A DNA stretch of 64,000 bases from Oceanobacillus saliphilus (GTDB lineage Bacteria; Bacillota; Bacilli; Bacillales; Amphibacillaceae), in contig NZ_JALCZU010000014.1 of the NCBI RefSeq assembly GCF_023522835.1, positions 1-64,000 of the forward strand. Direction: 5' to 3'. Each line of letters starts with the position of its first letter. Within the stretch, counting starts at the first letter, position 1. Below are positions 31,596-46,430 of this stretch, one piece after another. The position numbers and the translations under genes are program-made. The notes beneath the pieces were generated by a model. The model did not search any database, was not told where the DNA came from, and saw only the letters and a list, made by a program, of their open reading frames with translations.

Positions 31596-32786
31596 ATGGG
31601 TAAAGAAAAGTTTGATCGCTCAAAAAGTCACGTCAACGTTGGTACAATCGGACACGTTGACCATGGTAAAACGACATTAACTGCTGCTATTACAACTGTT
31701 ATGGCTAAAAGAAACGGTAATGGTACTGCAATGGGGTATGACCAAATTGATGGTGCTCCAGAAGAAAAAGAACGTGGAATTACGATTTCAACTTCACACG
31801 TAGAATATGAAACTGAAACTCGTCACTATGCACACGTTGACTGCCCGGGTCACGCTGACTACGTTAAAAATATGATCACTGGTGCTGCTCAGATGGATGG
31901 AGCTATTCTTGTAGTATCTGCTGCTGATGGCCCAATGCCACAAACTCGTGAGCATATCTTACTTTCACGTAACGTTGGGGTTCCTACAATCGTAGTATTC
32001 CTTAACAAAACAGATATGGTAGATGACGAAGAGCTACTTGAATTAGTAGAAATGGAAGTTCGTGATTTATTAACTGAATATGACTTCCCTGGTGATGATG
32101 TACCAGTAGTTAAAGGTTCTGCTCTTAAAGCTCTTGAAGGCGATGCAGAATACGAAGAAAGAATCGTTGAATTAATGGCTGCAGTTGATGAATACGTTCC
32201 AACTCCAGAGCGTGACACTGATAAACCATTCATGATGCCTGTTGAGGATGTATTCTCAATCACTGGTCGTGGAACAGTTGCAACTGGTCGTGTTGAGCGT
32301 GGTCAAGTTAAAGTTGGGGATGAAGTTGAGATCATTGGACTTAACGAAGCTCCAGGTAAAACTACTGTAACTGGTGTTGAAATGTTCCGTAAGCTTCTTG
32401 ATTATGCTGAAGCTGGTGATAACATTGGTGCACTACTTCGTGGTGTTGCACGTGAAGATATCAACCGTGGTCAAGTACTTGCTAAACCAGGTACAATCAC
32501 TCCACATACAAACTTTAAATCTGAAGTTTATGTATTATCAAAAGAAGAGGGTGGACGTCATACACCATTCTTCTCAAACTATCGTCCACAGTTCTACTTC
32601 CGTACAACGGATGTAACTGGAGTTATCCAACTTCCAGAAGGCGTTGAAATGGTAATGCCTGGTGATAACATTGAAATGACAATTGAACTTATCTCACCAA
32701 TTGCTATTGAAGACGGTACTCGTTTTTCAATCCGTGAAGGTGGACGTACAGTAGGTTCAGGTGTTGTATCATCTATCCAAAAATAA
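31596..32786 (+). CDS. tuf: Elongation factor Tu
   Basis: EF-Tu (396 residues) delivers aminoacyl-tRNA to the ribosome. G1 [10 protein letters not shown], effector-region ERGITI, G3 DCPGHADY and G4 NKTD are present; the family usually has NKCD or NKVD, so Thr is a mild variant. Domains II and III are complete, with the C-terminal [13 protein letters not shown] at 31596 follows AAAGGAGG. A strong terminator follows. Confidence 0.98.
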   Translation: MGKEKFDRSKSHVNVGTIGHVDHGKTTLTAAITTVMAKRNGNGTAMGYDQIDGAPEEKERGITISTSHVEYETETRHYAHVDCPGHADYVKNMITGAAQMDGAILVVSAADGPMPQTREHILLSRNVGVPTIVVFLNKTDMVDDEELLELVEMEVRDLLTEYDFPGDDVPVVKGSALKALEGDAEYEERIVELMAAVDEYVPTPERDTDKPFMMPVEDVFSITGRGTVATGRVERGQVKVGDEVEIIGLNEAPGKTTVTGVEMFRKLLDYAEAGDNIGALLRGVAREDINRGQVLAKPGTITPHTNFKSEVYVLSKEEGGRHTPFFSNYRPQFYFRTTDVTGVIQLPEGVEMVMPGDNIEMTIELISPIAIEDGTRFSIREGGRTVGSGVVSSIQK

Positions 32787-32798
32787 TTCATTTTATAT

Positions 32799-32838
32799 AA
32801 AGCAGACAGCGTGACGACGCTGTCTGCTTTATTTTTTT
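32799..32838 (+). terminator. intrinsic terminator of the str operon, after tuf
   Basis: A 14-bp perfect stem (32799-32812 with 32817-32830) on a GACG loop is followed by ATTTTTTT. Confidence 0.95.
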
Positions 32839-32922
32839 GGCAGATAGTATAAAACTTTCCTATCTGCATAAGTGCAACTAAGGATGTCACCGAAAGGCTT
32901 GGTGACAACCAAGTTTTCTAAT
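32832..32922 (+). repeat. interspersed repeat, copy A
   Basis: The unit begins in the T run of the tuf terminator. Hairpin 1 is GCAGATAG (32840-32847) with CTATCTGC (32860-32867). The spacer ATAAGTGCAACTAAGG leads to hairpin 2, TGTCACC (32885-32891) with GGTGACA (32901-32907), and the unit ends CCAAGTTTTCTAAT. An inverted copy (B, 52792-52889) matches over the whole length, with paired changes in the hairpin 1 arms. Confidence 0.85.
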
Positions 32923-33174
32923 GGAAATTAATATCGATAAAAACTCCGCAAATAGATGCAACAGTCTAGGATCACTCTGGATTTGTAAAACTGATGTTAT
33001 ACGGTAGGGTTCTTAATCAGCTGTTAAGAAATTGAAATGCGATCCAAAAGCGCTTCTATGTCTATCAAGGTTTATTTTGAAGTTCATTAGGAGAGAGTAG
33101 TTATTATATAGACCTAGCCCTACAATTCGTCGTACAATCTGCTCCATCATAATGTACTAATCTCTTTCCATATA

Positions 33175-33745
<571 letters not shown>

Positions 33746-33776
33746 AATATGTTTTTAAATATAGGAGGTGTAACGG

Positions 33777-34406
33777 ATGACGAAAGGAATCTTAGGTCGT
33801 AAAATCGGCATGACTCAGCTTTTTTCTGAAAACGGAGAGTTGATCCCAGTTACAGTAATTCAGGCTGAGCCAAATGTAGTTTTGCAAAAGAGAACATTAG
33901 AAAATGATGGTTATGAAGCATTGCAACTCGGTTTTGCTGATAAAAAGGAATCACGTTCAAACAAAGCGGAAAAAGGTCATGCTGAGAAAGCAAACACAGC
34001 CCCTAAGCGCTACGTTCGTGAAATCCGTAACGCAGATCTTGACACTTACGAAGTTGGTCAAGAAATCAGCGTTGAAGTTTTTCAGGCCGGAGAAAAAGTT
34101 GATGTAACAGGAACATCTAAGGGTAAAGGTTTCCAAGGTGTTATTAAACGCCACGGACAACAACGTGGACCAATGTCCCACGGTTCCCATTTCCACAGAT
34201 CACCAGGTTCAATGGGTGACGTTGACCCAATGCGTGTTTTTAAAGGTAAAAACTTACCAGGACACATGGGATCTGAGCAAGTGACTATACAAAACCTTGA
34301 AATCGTTGGTGTAGATGCTGAAAAGAATCTATTGCTGGTTAAAGGTAATGTCCCTGGCGCTAAAAAATCTTATGTTCAAGTATTAAGTGCAGTAAAAGGT
34401 AACTAA
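33777..34406 (+). CDS. rplC: Ribosomal protein L3
   Basis: L3 (209 residues) reaches the peptidyl transferase centre through its long loop. [10 protein letters not shown] at the N-terminus and the central block [15 protein letters not shown] with [13 protein letters not shown] are intact. ATG at 33777 follows AGGAGGTG. It lies 31 nt after rpsJ and before rplD. Confidence 0.98.
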   Translation: MTKGILGRKIGMTQLFSENGELIPVTVIQAEPNVVLQKRTLENDGYEALQLGFADKKESRSNKAEKGHAEKANTAPKRYVREIRNADLDTYEVGQEISVEVFQAGEKVDVTGTSKGKGFQGVIKRHGQQRGPMSHGSHFHRSPGSMGDVDPMRVFKGKNLPGHMGSEQVTIQNLEIVGVDAEKNLLLVKGNVPGAKKSYVQVLSAVKGN

Positions 34407-34432
34407 TCACACATACGAAGGGAGGATATGTC

Positions 34433-35056
34433 ATGCCTAAAGTAGCACTTTTAAAACAAGATGGAAGTAATGCAGGAGATATCGAGTTAAACGATTCCGT
34501 TTTCGGTATTGAACCAAATACACATGTATTGCATGAAGCAGTATTGATGCAACGTGCATCATTAAGACAAGGTAATCATGCAGTTAAAAATCGCTCTGAA
34601 GTACGCGGTGGCGGTCGTAAACCATGGCGTCAAAAAGGAACTGGCCGTGCGCGTCAAGGATCTATTCGCTCACCACAATGGGTTGGCGGTGGAGTTGTTT
34701 TTGGACCAACACCACGCAGCTACAGCTACAAATTACCGAAGAAAGTACGTCGTTTAGCACTTAAATCCGCATTGTCTTCTAAAGTAAAAGAAGATAGCTT
34801 ACTTGTATTGGATAACATTGTAATCGATGCTCCAAAAACAAAAGAAGTTATAAAAATGCTGGATGCGTTAAACGTTGATACAAAAGTACTGATCGTAACT
34901 GCTGAAAAAGATGAAGCAGTAATACGCTCAGCAAACAACCTTCAATCTGTTAAAGTATTAACAGTAGAGGGATTGAATGTACTAGACTTGCTTACGCATG
35001 ACAAGCTGATCATTTCTAAAGATGCAGCTGAAAAAGCAGGGGAGGTGCTCGCATAA
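34433..35056 (+). CDS. rplD: Ribosomal protein L4
   Basis: L4 (207 residues) lines the exit tunnel. The tunnel loop [24 protein letters not shown] and [16 protein letters not shown] is complete and shows no macrolide-resistance deletion. ATG at 34433 follows GGGAGG. Its stop overlaps the rplW start by 1 nt (TAATG). Confidence 0.98.
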   Translation: MPKVALLKQDGSNAGDIELNDSVFGIEPNTHVLHEAVLMQRASLRQGNHAVKNRSEVRGGGRKPWRQKGTGRARQGSIRSPQWVGGGVVFGPTPRSYSYKLPKKVRRLALKSALSSKVKEDSLLVLDNIVIDAPKTKEVIKMLDALNVDTKVLIVTAEKDEAVIRSANNLQSVKVLTVEGLNVLDLLTHDKLIISKDAAEKAGEVLA

Positions 35057-35343
35057 TGAAAGACGTACGTGATGTTATTAAACGTCCTGTCATTACAGAG
35101 AATTCCGCAGATTTAATGGCAGACAAAAAATATACGTTCGAAGTATCTCCAAAAGCAAACAAAACAGAGATTAAAGATGCAGTAGAAACAATCTTTGGTG
35201 TTAAAGTTGAGAAAGTCAACACGATGAATGTCAAAGGTAAATTCAAGCGAATGGGCCGTTACGGTGGATATCGCTCAGATCGTAAAAAAGCTATCGTTCA
35301 GCTTACAGAAGACAGTAAAGAACTGGATTTCTTCGAAGCTTAA
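35056..35343 (+). CDS. rplW: Ribosomal protein L23
   Basis: L23 (95 residues) surrounds the tunnel exit and docks the signal recognition particle and trigger factor. The N-terminus [16 protein letters not shown] and the core [19 protein letters not shown] are typical. The start overlaps the rplD stop codon, with an internal GGGGAGGTG site in rplD. Confidence 0.98.
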   Translation: MKDVRDVIKRPVITENSADLMADKKYTFEVSPKANKTEIKDAVETIFGVKVEKVNTMNVKGKFKRMGRYGGYRSDRKKAIVQLTEDSKELDFFEA

Positions 35344-35372
35344 ACTAAAAATTTCGAGAAGGAGGGAAAAAG

Positions 35373-36203
35373 ATGGCGATTAAAAAATACAAACCAACCT
35401 CAAATGGTAGACGTAATATGTCTGTATCAGATTTTGCAGAAATCACTACGGATACTCCTGAGAAATCCCTTTTGGCACCATTGCACAAACGCGGTGGACG
35501 TAACAACCAAGGGAGATTAACGGTTCGTCATCAAGGTGGCGGTCACAAACGTCAATACCGTGTTATCGACTTTAAACGTGATAAAGATGGTATACCAGGA
35601 CGCGTTGCCACAATTGAATATGATCCAAACCGTACAGCAAACATTGCATTGATCAATTATGCTGACGGAGAAAAACGTTATATTTTAGCTCCGAAAGGAC
35701 TTAAAGTAGGGCAGGTAATTGAGTCAGGTGTAAATGCAGATATCAAAGTTGGTAATGCACTTCCACTAGCAAACATTCCTGTTGGTACGATCATTCATAA
35801 CATCGAATTAAAACCAGGACGCGGTGGACAAATCGCTCGTTCAGCTGGTGCTCAAGCTCAAATTCTTGGTCGTGAAGAAAAATATACACTCGTACGTTTG
35901 TCTTCCGGCGAAGTTCGTTTAATTCTTACTACTTGCCGTGCTTCAATTGGTCAGATTGGTAACATTGAACATGAACTTATCCGCATCGGTAAAGCTGGTC
36001 GCTCGCGCTGGTTAGGCAAACGCCCAACTGTTCGTGGTTCCGTAATGAACCCTAACGATCACCCACACGGTGGTGGTGAAGGACGTGCTCCAATCGGACG
36101 TAAATCACCAATGTCACCATGGGGTAAACCAACTCTTGGTTACAAAACGCGTAAACGCAACAAGCCGTCTGATAAATATATCGTTCGTAAACGTAAAAAA
36201 TAA
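35373..36203 (+). CDS. rplB: Ribosomal protein L2
   Basis: L2 (276 residues) is needed for subunit association and peptidyl transfer. An OB-fold domain and an SH3-like domain are present, with the signature [18 protein letters not shown] containing the conserved histidine. ATG at 35373 follows GAAGGAGGG. Confidence 0.98.
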   Translation: MAIKKYKPTSNGRRNMSVSDFAEITTDTPEKSLLAPLHKRGGRNNQGRLTVRHQGGGHKRQYRVIDFKRDKDGIPGRVATIEYDPNRTANIALINYADGEKRYILAPKGLKVGQVIESGVNADIKVGNALPLANIPVGTIIHNIELKPGRGGQIARSAGAQAQILGREEKYTLVRLSSGEVRLILTTCRASIGQIGNIEHELIRIGKAGRSRWLGKRPTVRGSVMNPNDHPHGGGEGRAPIGRKSPMSPWGKPTLGYKTRKRNKPSDKYIVRKRKK

Positions 36204-36260
36204 TCGGAATAAAGGGCGGGAAGTAAGACCCGTCTCTCAATTGCGGAAGGAGGTTTATCC

Positions 36261-36539
36261 ATGGGTCGTAGTTTGAAAAAAGGACCTTTTGCAGATGACC
36301 ATCTATTAAAGAAAATTGATACTTTAAATGAGGATGACAAGAAACAAGTTGTTAAAACTTGGTCACGTCGCTCAACAATTTTCCCGACATTTATTGGTCA
36401 CACAATAGCTGTTTATGATGGACGCAAACATGTGCCAGTTTATATAACAGAAGATATGGTCGGACATAAATTAGGTGAATTCGCACCAACTCGTACGTAC
36501 AGAGGACACTCTGGTGACGATAAGAGAACAAAACGATAA
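36261..36539 (+). CDS. rpsS: Ribosomal protein S19
   Basis: S19 (92 residues) contacts S13 and 23S rRNA in the inter-subunit bridge. The conserved [16 protein letters not shown] and [16 protein letters not shown] are visible. ATG at 36261 follows GGAAGGAGG. Confidence 0.98.
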   Translation: MGRSLKKGPFADDHLLKKIDTLNEDDKKQVVKTWSRRSTIFPTFIGHTIAVYDGRKHVPVYITEDMVGHKLGEFAPTRTYRGHSGDDKRTKR

Positions 36540-36557
36540 TGAGAGGAGGTACTAGGC

Positions 36558-36899
36558 ATGCAAGCTAAAGCCGTTGCGAAATCAGTTCGTATTGCTCCTC
36601 GTAAGGTTCGTTTAGTCGTAGATCTAATTCGAGGAAAAAATGTTGGCGAAGCAATTGCAATTTTACGCCACACACAACGCGGTGCTTCTCCAGTCGTAGA
36701 AAAAGTTTTGAATTCTGCTATCGCAAATGCAGAACACAACTACGAAATGGATACAGATAATCTAATTATCTCCGAAGCATTCGTAAATGAAGGTGCAACA
36801 ATGAAACGTTTCCGTCCACGTGCACAAGGACGCGCAAGTAAAATCAACAAACGCACAAGCCACATTACAGTAGTGGTAACAGAAAAGAAGGAGGGATAG
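36558..36899 (+). CDS. rplV: Ribosomal protein L22
   Basis: L22 (113 residues) forms the tunnel constriction with L4. The N-terminus [23 protein letters not shown] and the beta-hairpin [19 protein letters not shown] are intact. ATG at 36558 follows GAGAGGAGG. rpsC begins 3 nt after its stop. Confidence 0.98.
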   Translation: MQAKAVAKSVRIAPRKVRLVVDLIRGKNVGEAIAILRHTQRGASPVVEKVLNSAIANAEHNYEMDTDNLIISEAFVNEGATMKRFRPRAQGRASKINKRTSHITVVVTEKKEG

Positions 36900-36902
36900 T
36901 CA

Positions 36903-37544
36903 GTGGGTCAAAAAGTGAATCCGACAGGTCTTCGCGTAGGTATCATTAAAGACTGGGAGTCAAAATGGTATGCAGGTAAAGACTATGCAGACTTACTGCA
37001 TGAAGATATTAAAATCAGAGAATATCTTGAAAACCGCTTAAGTACAGCTGCTGTTTCTTCTATCGAAATCGAACGTGCAGCTAACCGTGTAAACATTACA
37101 ATTCATACTGGTAAGCCAGGGATGGTAATTGGAAAAGGCGGTTCTGAAGTAGAAGCTCTACGTAAATCATTAAACAGTTTGACAGGCAAAAGAGTTCATA
37201 TCAATATCGTTGAAATCAAGAAAGTTGATCTTAACGCTAAATTGGTTTCGGACAACATTGCTCGTCAATTAGAAAACCGTATTTCATTCCGTCGTGCTCA
37301 AAAGCAAGCAATTCAACGCGCAATGCGTGGAGGAGCTAAAGGAATTAAAACTCAAGTTTCCGGCCGTCTAGGTGGAGCAGATATCGCTCGTGCGGAACAT
37401 TATAGTGAAGGAACAGTGCCACTACACACATTACGTGCTGATATTGACTATGGTACAGCAGAAGCTGATACTACTTATGGTAAATTAGGTGTTAAAGTGT
37501 GGATCTATCGTGGAGAAGTCCTTCCAACGAAAACCAACAAATAA
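36903..37544 (+). CDS. rpsC: Ribosomal protein S3
   Basis: S3 (213 residues) helps unwind mRNA at the entry channel. The KH domain has the motif [17 protein letters not shown], and the C-terminal domain includes [19 protein letters not shown]. The start is GTG at 36903, with the AGGAGGG ribosome site inside the end of rplV. Confidence 0.98.
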   Translation: MGQKVNPTGLRVGIIKDWESKWYAGKDYADLLHEDIKIREYLENRLSTAAVSSIEIERAANRVNITIHTGKPGMVIGKGGSEVEALRKSLNSLTGKRVHINIVEIKKVDLNAKLVSDNIARQLENRISFRRAQKQAIQRAMRGGAKGIKTQVSGRLGGADIARAEHYSEGTVPLHTLRADIDYGTAEADTTYGKLGVKVWIYRGEVLPTKTNK

Positions 37545-38187
<643 letters not shown>

Positions 38188-38212
38188 TTCTAAAGAGAGG
38201 AGGTTAGCCTCA

Positions 38213-38476
38213 ATGACTGAACGTAATAATCGTAAAGTATATACAGGCCGTGTTGTTTCCGACAAAATGGATAAAACAATCACAGTTTTAGTTGAAACTT
38301 ACAAATTTCATAAATTATACGGTAAACGTGTTAAGTATTCTAAGAAATTCAAGGCACATGATGAAAACAATGTTGCAAAAATAGGTGATGTCGTTCGTGT
38401 TATGGAAACTCGCCCATTATCAGCTACGAAACGTTTTCGTTTACTAGAAGTAACAGAAGAAGCGGTAATCATCTAA
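38213..38476 (+). CDS. rpsQ: Ribosomal protein S17
   Basis: S17 (87 residues) is a primary 16S-binding OB-fold protein. The conserved [20 protein letters not shown] and the C-terminal [14 protein letters not shown] are present. ATG at 38213 follows GAGGAGG. Confidence 0.98.
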   Translation: MTERNNRKVYTGRVVSDKMDKTITVLVETYKFHKLYGKRVKYSKKFKAHDENNVAKIGDVVRVMETRPLSATKRFRLLEVTEEAVII

Positions 38477-38480
38477 TTAA

Positions 38481-38888
<408 letters not shown>

Positions 38889-38922
38889 GAATGAATTACC
38901 TTGTCAAGGAGGTGCGTTAAGC

Positions 38923-39234
38923 ATGCATGTTAAAAAAGGTGATAAAGTTAAAGTATTATCCGGTAAAGACCGCGGTAAAACAGGTACAATATTAGAAGCA
39001 TTTCCGAAAAAAGAGCGTGTGCTTGTTGAAGGAATCAACATGATCCAAAAGCACGCGAAACCTTCTCAAGATAATCCGCAAGGCGGAATTCTAAATATAG
39101 AAGCTCCAATTCATGTTTCTAATGTAATGCCATTAGATCCAAAATCCGGTGAACCAACTCGTGTTGGGTATGAAGTACGAGACGGAAAGAAAGTCCGCAT
39201 CGCTAAAAAATCCGGTGAAGCTTTAGATAAATAA
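38923..39234 (+). CDS. rplX: Ribosomal protein L24
   Basis: L24 (103 residues) is an assembly-initiating protein with a KOW motif, [20 protein letters not shown], at the N-terminus. The rest ([19 protein letters not shown]) is typical. ATG at 38923 follows AAGGAGGTG. Confidence 0.98.
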   Translation: MHVKKGDKVKVLSGKDRGKTGTILEAFPKKERVLVEGINMIQKHAKPSQDNPQGGILNIEAPIHVSNVMPLDPKSGEPTRVGYEVRDGKKVRIAKKSGEALDK

Positions 39235-39260
39235 TTTAGCGACGAAAGGAGGGCGCCACT

Positions 39261-39800
39261 ATGAACGAATTAAAACAAAAATACCAAGGTGAAATTGCAC
39301 CATCTTTAATGAATAAATTCAATTACGATTCTGTAATGCAAGTACCAAAAGTAGAAAAGATTGTTATTAACATGGGTGTTGGTGATGCAGTTCAAAATTC
39401 AAAAGCATTAGATAGTGCTGTTGAAGAACTTTCTTTAATTTCTGGTCAAAAACCATTAATCACTCGTGCGAAGAAATCAATCGCTGGTTTCCGCCTTCGT
39501 GAAGGGATGCCTATCGGGGCAAAAGTTACCCTTCGCGGTGAGCGTATGTACGAATTCCTACAAAAGCTAATCGCGGTATCACTTCCACGTGTACGTGACT
39601 TCCGTGGTATCTCAAAAAAAGCTTTTGATGGTCGTGGTAATTACACATTAGGTGTTAAAGAGCAACTGATTTTCCCAGAAATTAATTATGATAAGGTAAG
39701 CAAAGTTCGTGGTATGGATATCGTTATCGTAACTACATCCAATACTGACGAAGAAGCTCGTGAACTTTTAGCTCAGCTAGGCATGCCTTTCCAAAAATAA
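39261..39800 (+). CDS. rplE: Ribosomal protein L5
   Basis: L5 (179 residues) binds 5S rRNA and contacts P-site tRNA. The core block [19 protein letters not shown] and the segment [19 protein letters not shown] are clear. ATG at 39261 follows AAAGGAGGG. Confidence 0.98.
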   Translation: MNELKQKYQGEIAPSLMNKFNYDSVMQVPKVEKIVINMGVGDAVQNSKALDSAVEELSLISGQKPLITRAKKSIAGFRLREGMPIGAKVTLRGERMYEFLQKLIAVSLPRVRDFRGISKKAFDGRGNYTLGVKEQLIFPEINYDKVSKVRGMDIVIVTTSNTDEEARELLAQLGMPFQK

Positions 39801-39805
39801 GCTAA

Positions 39806-40015
<210 letters not shown>

Positions 40016-40044
40016 ACCCCGATTCGGGAAGGAGGTAATTAGTA

Positions 40045-40443
40045 ATGGTTATGACAGATCCAATCGCAGATATGCTTACTCGCATTCGTAATGCAAATAT
40101 GGTTAAACATGAAAAATTAGAGCTTCCTGCTTCTAACATGAAAAAAGAGATCGCTGATATCCTGAAACGTGAAGGTTTTGTTAAAGATTATGAATTAGTC
40201 GAAGACAACAAACAAGGTGTTCTGCGTATTTTCCTTAAATATAGTGCAAGCGAAGAGAGAGTAATTACAGGTATCAAACGTATTAGTAAACCAGGATTGC
40301 GCGTATACGCTAAAGCAGACGAAGTACCACGTGTACTTAATGGTTTAGGTATAGCTATCGTATCAACATCTAAAGGTGTGTTATCTGACAAAGAAGCACG
40401 TTCACAAGCTGTTGGTGGCGAAGTTCTTGCGTATGTTTGGTAA
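40045..40443 (+). CDS. rpsH: Ribosomal protein S8
   Basis: S8 (132 residues) binds the central domain of 16S rRNA. The N-terminus [15 protein letters not shown] and the C-terminal [15 protein letters not shown] are conserved. ATG at 40045 follows GGAAGGAGG. Confidence 0.98.
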   Translation: MVMTDPIADMLTRIRNANMVKHEKLELPASNMKKEIADILKREGFVKDYELVEDNKQGVLRIFLKYSASEERVITGIKRISKPGLRVYAKADEVPRVLNGLGIAIVSTSKGVLSDKEARSQAVGGEVLAYVW

Positions 40444-40473
40444 TTAACATTTTTTAAAGAGGAGGTGCATGGA

Positions 40474-41010
40474 ATGTCTCGTATAGGACTTAAACCGATA
40501 GAAATCCCTGAAGGTGTAGAACTTAAACTTAATGGCACTACGGTTACTGTTAAAGGACCAAAAGGTGAATTAACAAGAGAATTGCACTCAGATATGAAAA
40601 TAAATATTGAAGATAACGTTCTTACAGTTGAACGTCCAAGTGACCATAAAGACCATCGTGCCCTGCACGGAACTACTCGCAGCCTAATCAACAACATGGT
40701 TGAAGGCGTAAGTAAAGGTTTCGAAAAATCACTTGAGATTATTGGTGTTGGGTATCGTGCACAAAAACAAGGAAACAAACTTGTAGTTAGCGCTGGTTAT
40801 TCACATCCAGTTGAAATCGATGCAATTGATGGCATTGAAATTGACGTTCCTAAAAACACACAATTAACTATAAAAGGTATTGATAAAGAATTGGTTGGTG
40901 CAGTTGCAGCTAACATAAGAGCAATCAGACCACCAGAGCCTTACAAAGGTAAAGGTATTCGTTATACTGATGAATATGTACGCCGTAAAGAAGGTAAAAC
41001 TGCCAAGTAA
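40474..41010 (+). CDS. rplF: Ribosomal protein L6
   Basis: L6 (178 residues) lies near the GTPase centre. Two similar domains are present, and the C-terminal signature [22 protein letters not shown] is intact. ATG at 40474 is 7 nt after GGAGGTG; a GTG at 40465 lies within the ribosome site. Confidence 0.97.
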   Translation: MSRIGLKPIEIPEGVELKLNGTTVTVKGPKGELTRELHSDMKINIEDNVLTVERPSDHKDHRALHGTTRSLINNMVEGVSKGFEKSLEIIGVGYRAQKQGNKLVVSAGYSHPVEIDAIDGIEIDVPKNTQLTIKGIDKELVGAVAANIRAIRPPEPYKGKGIRYTDEYVRRKEGKTAK

Positions 41011-41040
41011 GATTAGTTAGGCGAGAAAGGAGTGACCTAG

Positions 41041-41403
41041 ATGATCACAAAACCTGACAAAAATATTGTCCGTAAAAAAAGACACGGTCGCGTTCGTAAA
41101 AACCTCTTTGGTACAGCCGAGCGTCCACGTCTTAACGTATTCCGTTCAAATAAAAACATTTATGCTCAATTAATAGACGATATTAATGGAATAACTGTAG
41201 CAAGTGCTTCAACTGCTGACAAAGATCTTAACATTGGCGCTGGTTCAAACGTTGAGAACGCTGAGAAAGTTGGAGAAGCAATCGCAAAACGTGCTCTGGA
41301 TAAAGGTTACAAATCGGTTGTATTTGACCGTGGAGGATATCTTTATCATGGACGTGTAAAAGCATTGGCAGATGCTGCCCGCGAGGCAGGTCTCGAATTT
41401 TAA
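41041..41403 (+). CDS. rplR: Ribosomal protein L18
   Basis: L18 (120 residues) binds 5S rRNA together with L5. The basic N-terminus ([23 protein letters not shown] split around residue 20) and the motif [21 protein letters not shown] are present. ATG at 41041 follows AAAGGAGTG. Confidence 0.97.
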   Translation: MITKPDKNIVRKKRHGRVRKNLFGTAERPRLNVFRSNKNIYAQLIDDINGITVASASTADKDLNIGAGSNVENAEKVGEAIAKRALDKGYKSVVFDRGGYLYHGRVKALADAAREAGLEF

Positions 41404-41426
41404 TTGATAAAGGAGGTTACCATTTT

Positions 41427-41930
41427 ATGAAAACTAACATTGATCCGAACAAATTAGATCTTGAAGAACGCGTTGTGACGGTCAACCGTGTTGCTAAAGT
41501 TGTAAAAGGTGGACGTCGTTTCCGCTTTGCAGCGTTGGTAGTAGTCGGAGACAAAAATGGTCATGTAGGTTTCGGTACTGGTAAAGCACAAGAAGTACCG
41601 GAAGCAATTAAAAAAGCAGTTGATGACGCGAAGAAAAATTTAATTACTGTACCAATCGTTGGAACTACAATTCCTCACCAAATTAATGGACGTTTTGGTT
41701 CTGGTAATGTATTGATGAAGCCTGCTTCAGAAGGTACTGGAGTTATCTCTGGTGGCCCGGTTCGTGCTATTTTAGAACTTGCTGGTGTTGGTGATATTTT
41801 AACAAAATCACTAGGTTCGAACACACCAATCAATATGATCCGTGCAACATTGAATGGCTTAACAAATTTAAAAACAGCTGAGGACGTAGCAAAATTACGT
41901 GGAAAGTCTGTAGAAGAACTGTTAGGATAA
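41427..41930 (+). CDS. rpsE: Ribosomal protein S5
   Basis: S5 (167 residues) affects decoding fidelity. The double-stranded RNA-binding-like N-domain ([21 protein letters not shown]) is the site of spectinomycin-resistance changes and looks wild type here. The second domain has [21 protein letters not shown] at 41427 follows AAAGGAGG. Confidence 0.98.
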   Translation: MKTNIDPNKLDLEERVVTVNRVAKVVKGGRRFRFAALVVVGDKNGHVGFGTGKAQEVPEAIKKAVDDAKKNLITVPIVGTTIPHQINGRFGSGNVLMKPASEGTGVISGGPVRAILELAGVGDILTKSLGSNTPINMIRATLNGLTNLKTAEDVAKLRGKSVEELLG

Positions 41931-41943
41931 GGAGGGAAACACT

Positions 41944-42126
41944 ATGTCTAAAAAATTAGAAATAACCCTCACACGCAGTGTCATTGGTGGAACAGCAGTT
42001 CAAAGAAAAACTGTTGAAGCATTAGGGTTAAAGAAAATTCGTCAATCCGTCGTACGTGAAGATACTCCAGCCGTTCGTGGTATGGTGAATAGAGTGTCCC
42101 ACTTATTGGCAGTTAAAGAAGTATAA
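41944..42126 (+). CDS. rpmD: Ribosomal protein L30
   Basis: L30 (60 residues) is a small alpha-beta protein. The pattern [20 protein letters not shown] and [20 protein letters not shown] is typical. ATG at 41944 follows AAGGAGGG with 13 nt between rpsE and this gene. Confidence 0.97.
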   Translation: MSKKLEITLTRSVIGGTAVQRKTVEALGLKKIRQSVVREDTPAVRGMVNRVSHLLAVKEV

Positions 42127-42157
42127 TAACACATTAGCGTAAAGAGGAGGTGCTCGC

Positions 42158-42597
42158 ATGAAACTTCATGAATTGAAGGCAGCAGAAGGAACTCGAAAAG
42201 AGAGAAATCGTGTTGGACGTGGTATGTCTTCTGGTAACGGAAAAACTTCCGGCCGTGGACATAAAGGACAAAAAGCACGTTCAGGCGGTGGTGTACGTCC
42301 GGGCTTTGAAGGTGGACAAATGCCTTTATTCCAACGTCTACCTAAACGCGGATTTACAAACATCAATCGCAAAGAATATTCAATCGTAAACTTAGATACG
42401 TTAAACCGCTTTGAAGAAGGCACTGAAATCACACCAGAGCTATTACTTGAAAAAGGTGTCGTAAGCAAACTTAATGCCGGTATTAAAATACTTGGCAAAG
42501 GCGCTATCGAGAAAAAAGTAACAGTAAAAGCTCATAAGTTCTCTGCTTCAGCTAAAGAAGCAATTGAGGCAGCGGGCGGTCAAACCGAGGTGATCTA

Positions 42598-42598
<1 letters not shown>
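42158..42598 (+). CDS. rplO: Ribosomal protein L15
   Basis: L15 (146 residues) is a late-assembling 50S protein. The glycine-rich basic N-terminal half ([19 protein letters not shown]) threads into rRNA, and the C-terminal half is globular. ATG at 42158 follows GAGGAGGTG. Its stop overlaps the secY start by 1 nt. Confidence 0.97.
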
Positions 42599-44569
<1,971 letters not shown>

Positions 44570-44746
44570 GTCATTAATTGTTCCTAGACAGAATAGGTGC
44601 ATTCCAAGCTGTGAAAAGTTATAATTAATGACGTGAGTTAACATGAGAACACGTGTATTACTTTGAATAAAGTGACACAGGATGATAAATAGTTACTCTA
44701 TTTTCTATATAAATTTAAACAAAAGCCTAAGTGATGGTGAGCGCTG
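44570..44746 (+). other. adk to KOW-gene spacer in the usual place of map
   Basis: GTCATTAATT (44570-44579) and AATTAATGAC (44623-44632) are a perfect 10-bp inverted repeat starting at the base after the adk stop. No methionine aminopeptidase sequence or remnant is readable in either strand. Confidence 0.6.
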
Positions 44747-45040
44747 TTGTACGAAGATAATTCGGTTCCGCTGAAGGGACAGATAGTTCGTATTATGCAG
44801 GGACGTGATACTGGACAATACGCAGTCGTTATTGCAATTGTTGATGATCGGTTTGTCCTTTTGGCCGACGGGGAAAAGCGCAAATTTGATCGACCAAAGA
44901 AGAAGAATCTGCATCATATTGAGATGATGGATTATATTTCCCCTGAAGTCCAAAACAGCCTTCTAGAAACTGGTCGTGTCACAAATGGGAAATTACGATT
45001 TGCCATAACTAAATTTATAGGTGAGGTTGTGACTGATTGA
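44747..45040 (+). CDS. KOW-domain RNA-binding protein
   Basis: The 97-residue protein has a KOW-like N-terminal segment ([21 protein letters not shown], a ribosomal L14e-type fold) and the block [20 protein letters not shown]. It matches the small conserved protein found between map and infA in Bacillaceae, whose function is unknown to me. The start is TTG at 44747; the ribosome site (GATGGTGAG) is weak and the true start is uncertain. infA begins about 20 nt downstream. Confidence 0.8.
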   Translation: MYEDNSVPLKGQIVRIMQGRDTGQYAVVIAIVDDRFVLLADGEKRKFDRPKKKNLHHIEMMDYISPEVQNSLLETGRVTNGKLRFAITKFIGEVVTD

Positions 45041-45059
45041 AGAAGGGAGATCAACTCAA

Positions 45060-45278
45060 GTGGCTAAAGATGATGTAATTGAAGTTGAAGGTACCGTAAC
45101 GGATACATTGCCAAATGCGATGTTTAAAGTTGAGCTTGAAAATGGCCATACGGTCTTAGCGCATGTATCTGGTAAAATCCGTATGCATTTTATCCGCATA
45201 CTACCGGGTGATAAAGTGACGGTTGAACTTTCTCCGTATGATTTAACCAGAGGGCGAATTACGTACCGTTATAAATAA
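45060..45278 (+). CDS. infA: Translation initiation factor IF-1
   Basis: IF-1 (72 residues) binds the A site during initiation. It is a single OB fold with [19 protein letters not shown] and the C-terminal [18 protein letters not shown]. The start is GTG at 45060, with GAAGGGAG upstream. Confidence 0.97.
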   Translation: MAKDDVIEVEGTVTDTLPNAMFKVELENGHTVLAHVSGKIRMHFIRILPGDKVTVELSPYDLTRGRITYRYK

Positions 45279-45294
45279 ACGAGCTCCGATATAA

Positions 45295-45423
<129 letters not shown>

Positions 45424-45446
45424 AAAACAGGAGGTGCTTATGTTCT

Positions 45447-45812
45447 ATGGCACGTATTGCAGGTATTGACATTCCACGTGACAAACGTGTAGTAATTTCA
45501 TTGACATACATTTATGGAATTGGAAAAGTTACCGCACAGAAAGTCCTCAAAGAAGCAGGCGTTTCTGAAGACACTCGTGTACGTGATTTAACGGAAGAAG
45601 AATTAGGGAAAATCCGTCAAGCGATTGATGTATACAACACAGAAGGTGACCTTCGTCGTGAAGTATCACTCAACATCAAACGTCTGATTGAAATCGGATC
45701 ATACAGAGGTCTTCGTCACCGTCGTGGTTTACCAGTTCGTGGTCAAAAAACCAAAAACAATTCACGTACTCGTAAAGGCCCACGTAAGACAATGGCTAAC
45801 AAGAAAAAGTAA
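45447..45812 (+). CDS. rpsM: Ribosomal protein S13
   Basis: S13 (121 residues) forms the head bridge to the large subunit. The N-terminus [18 protein letters not shown] and the basic tail [19 protein letters not shown] are typical. ATG at 45447 follows AGGAGGTG. Confidence 0.98.
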   Translation: MARIAGIDIPRDKRVVISLTYIYGIGKVTAQKVLKEAGVSEDTRVRDLTEEELGKIRQAIDVYNTEGDLRREVSLNIKRLIEIGSYRGLRHRRGLPVRGQKTKNNSRTRKGPRKTMANKKK

Positions 45813-45833
45813 AGTAAGGAGGTAAGCTAAACA

Positions 45834-46223
45834 ATGGCACGTAAACAAAATACACGCAAACGTCGTGTGAAAAAGAATATTGAGTCAGGTATAGCGCATA
45901 TCCGTTCTACATTTAACAATACAATTGTTACGATTACGGATACACAAGGTAATGCTGTTGGATGGAGCTCTGCTGGTGCATTAGGCTTCAAAGGATCACG
46001 TAAATCCACTCCTTTCGCAGCGCAAATGGCAGCTGAAAGTGCAGCTAAAACAGCGGTCGAAAACGGCATGAAAACATTAGAAGTTACTGTTAAAGGTCCT
46101 GGAGCTGGACGTGAAGCTGCTATTCGCTCACTTCAAGCAGCAGGTTTGGAAGTTACAGCAATTGTTGATGTAACACCAGTTCCTCACAATGGTTGTCGCC
46201 CACCAAAACGTCGTCGCGTATAA
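45834..46223 (+). CDS. rpsK: Ribosomal protein S11
   Basis: S11 (129 residues) forms part of the platform. The blocks [18 protein letters not shown] and [15 protein letters not shown] are conserved. ATG at 45834 follows AAGGAGG. In Bacillaceae rpsD is not in this operon, and it is absent here as well. Confidence 0.98.
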   Translation: MARKQNTRKRRVKKNIESGIAHIRSTFNNTIVTITDTQGNAVGWSSAGALGFKGSRKSTPFAAQMAAESAAKTAVENGMKTLEVTVKGPGAGREAAIRSLQAAGLEVTAIVDVTPVPHNGCRPPKRRRV

Positions 46224-46328
46224 TTTTACCGTATAGAATTTGTCACCCTGTCTATAATGGGTTATGATAGCTAAAATATTTAAAGCAACGATCCAACAGC
46301 ATCTGAGACAGACTCGTACGAAAGAAAT

Positions 46329-46397
46329 GCAGGTAGCGCAGAAACGCCAACTGCCTTATTTGAGGAATTTCGGTTAGACAGAACAGATGTCTAGCCG
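46329..46397 (+). promoter_or_regulatory. rpoA leader hairpins
   Basis: GCAG-GTA-GCG pairs with CGC-CAA-CTGC (46329-46354), and CGGTTAGACA (46371-46380) pairs with TGTCTAGCCG (46388-46397). The second hairpin ends about 20 nt before the AAAGGAGGG ribosome site of rpoA. No T run follows, so control at translation or stability is more likely than termination. Confidence 0.5.
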
Positions 46398-46430
46398 GGG
46401 TTTCGACGTTTTAAAGGAGGGTTTTATTGA

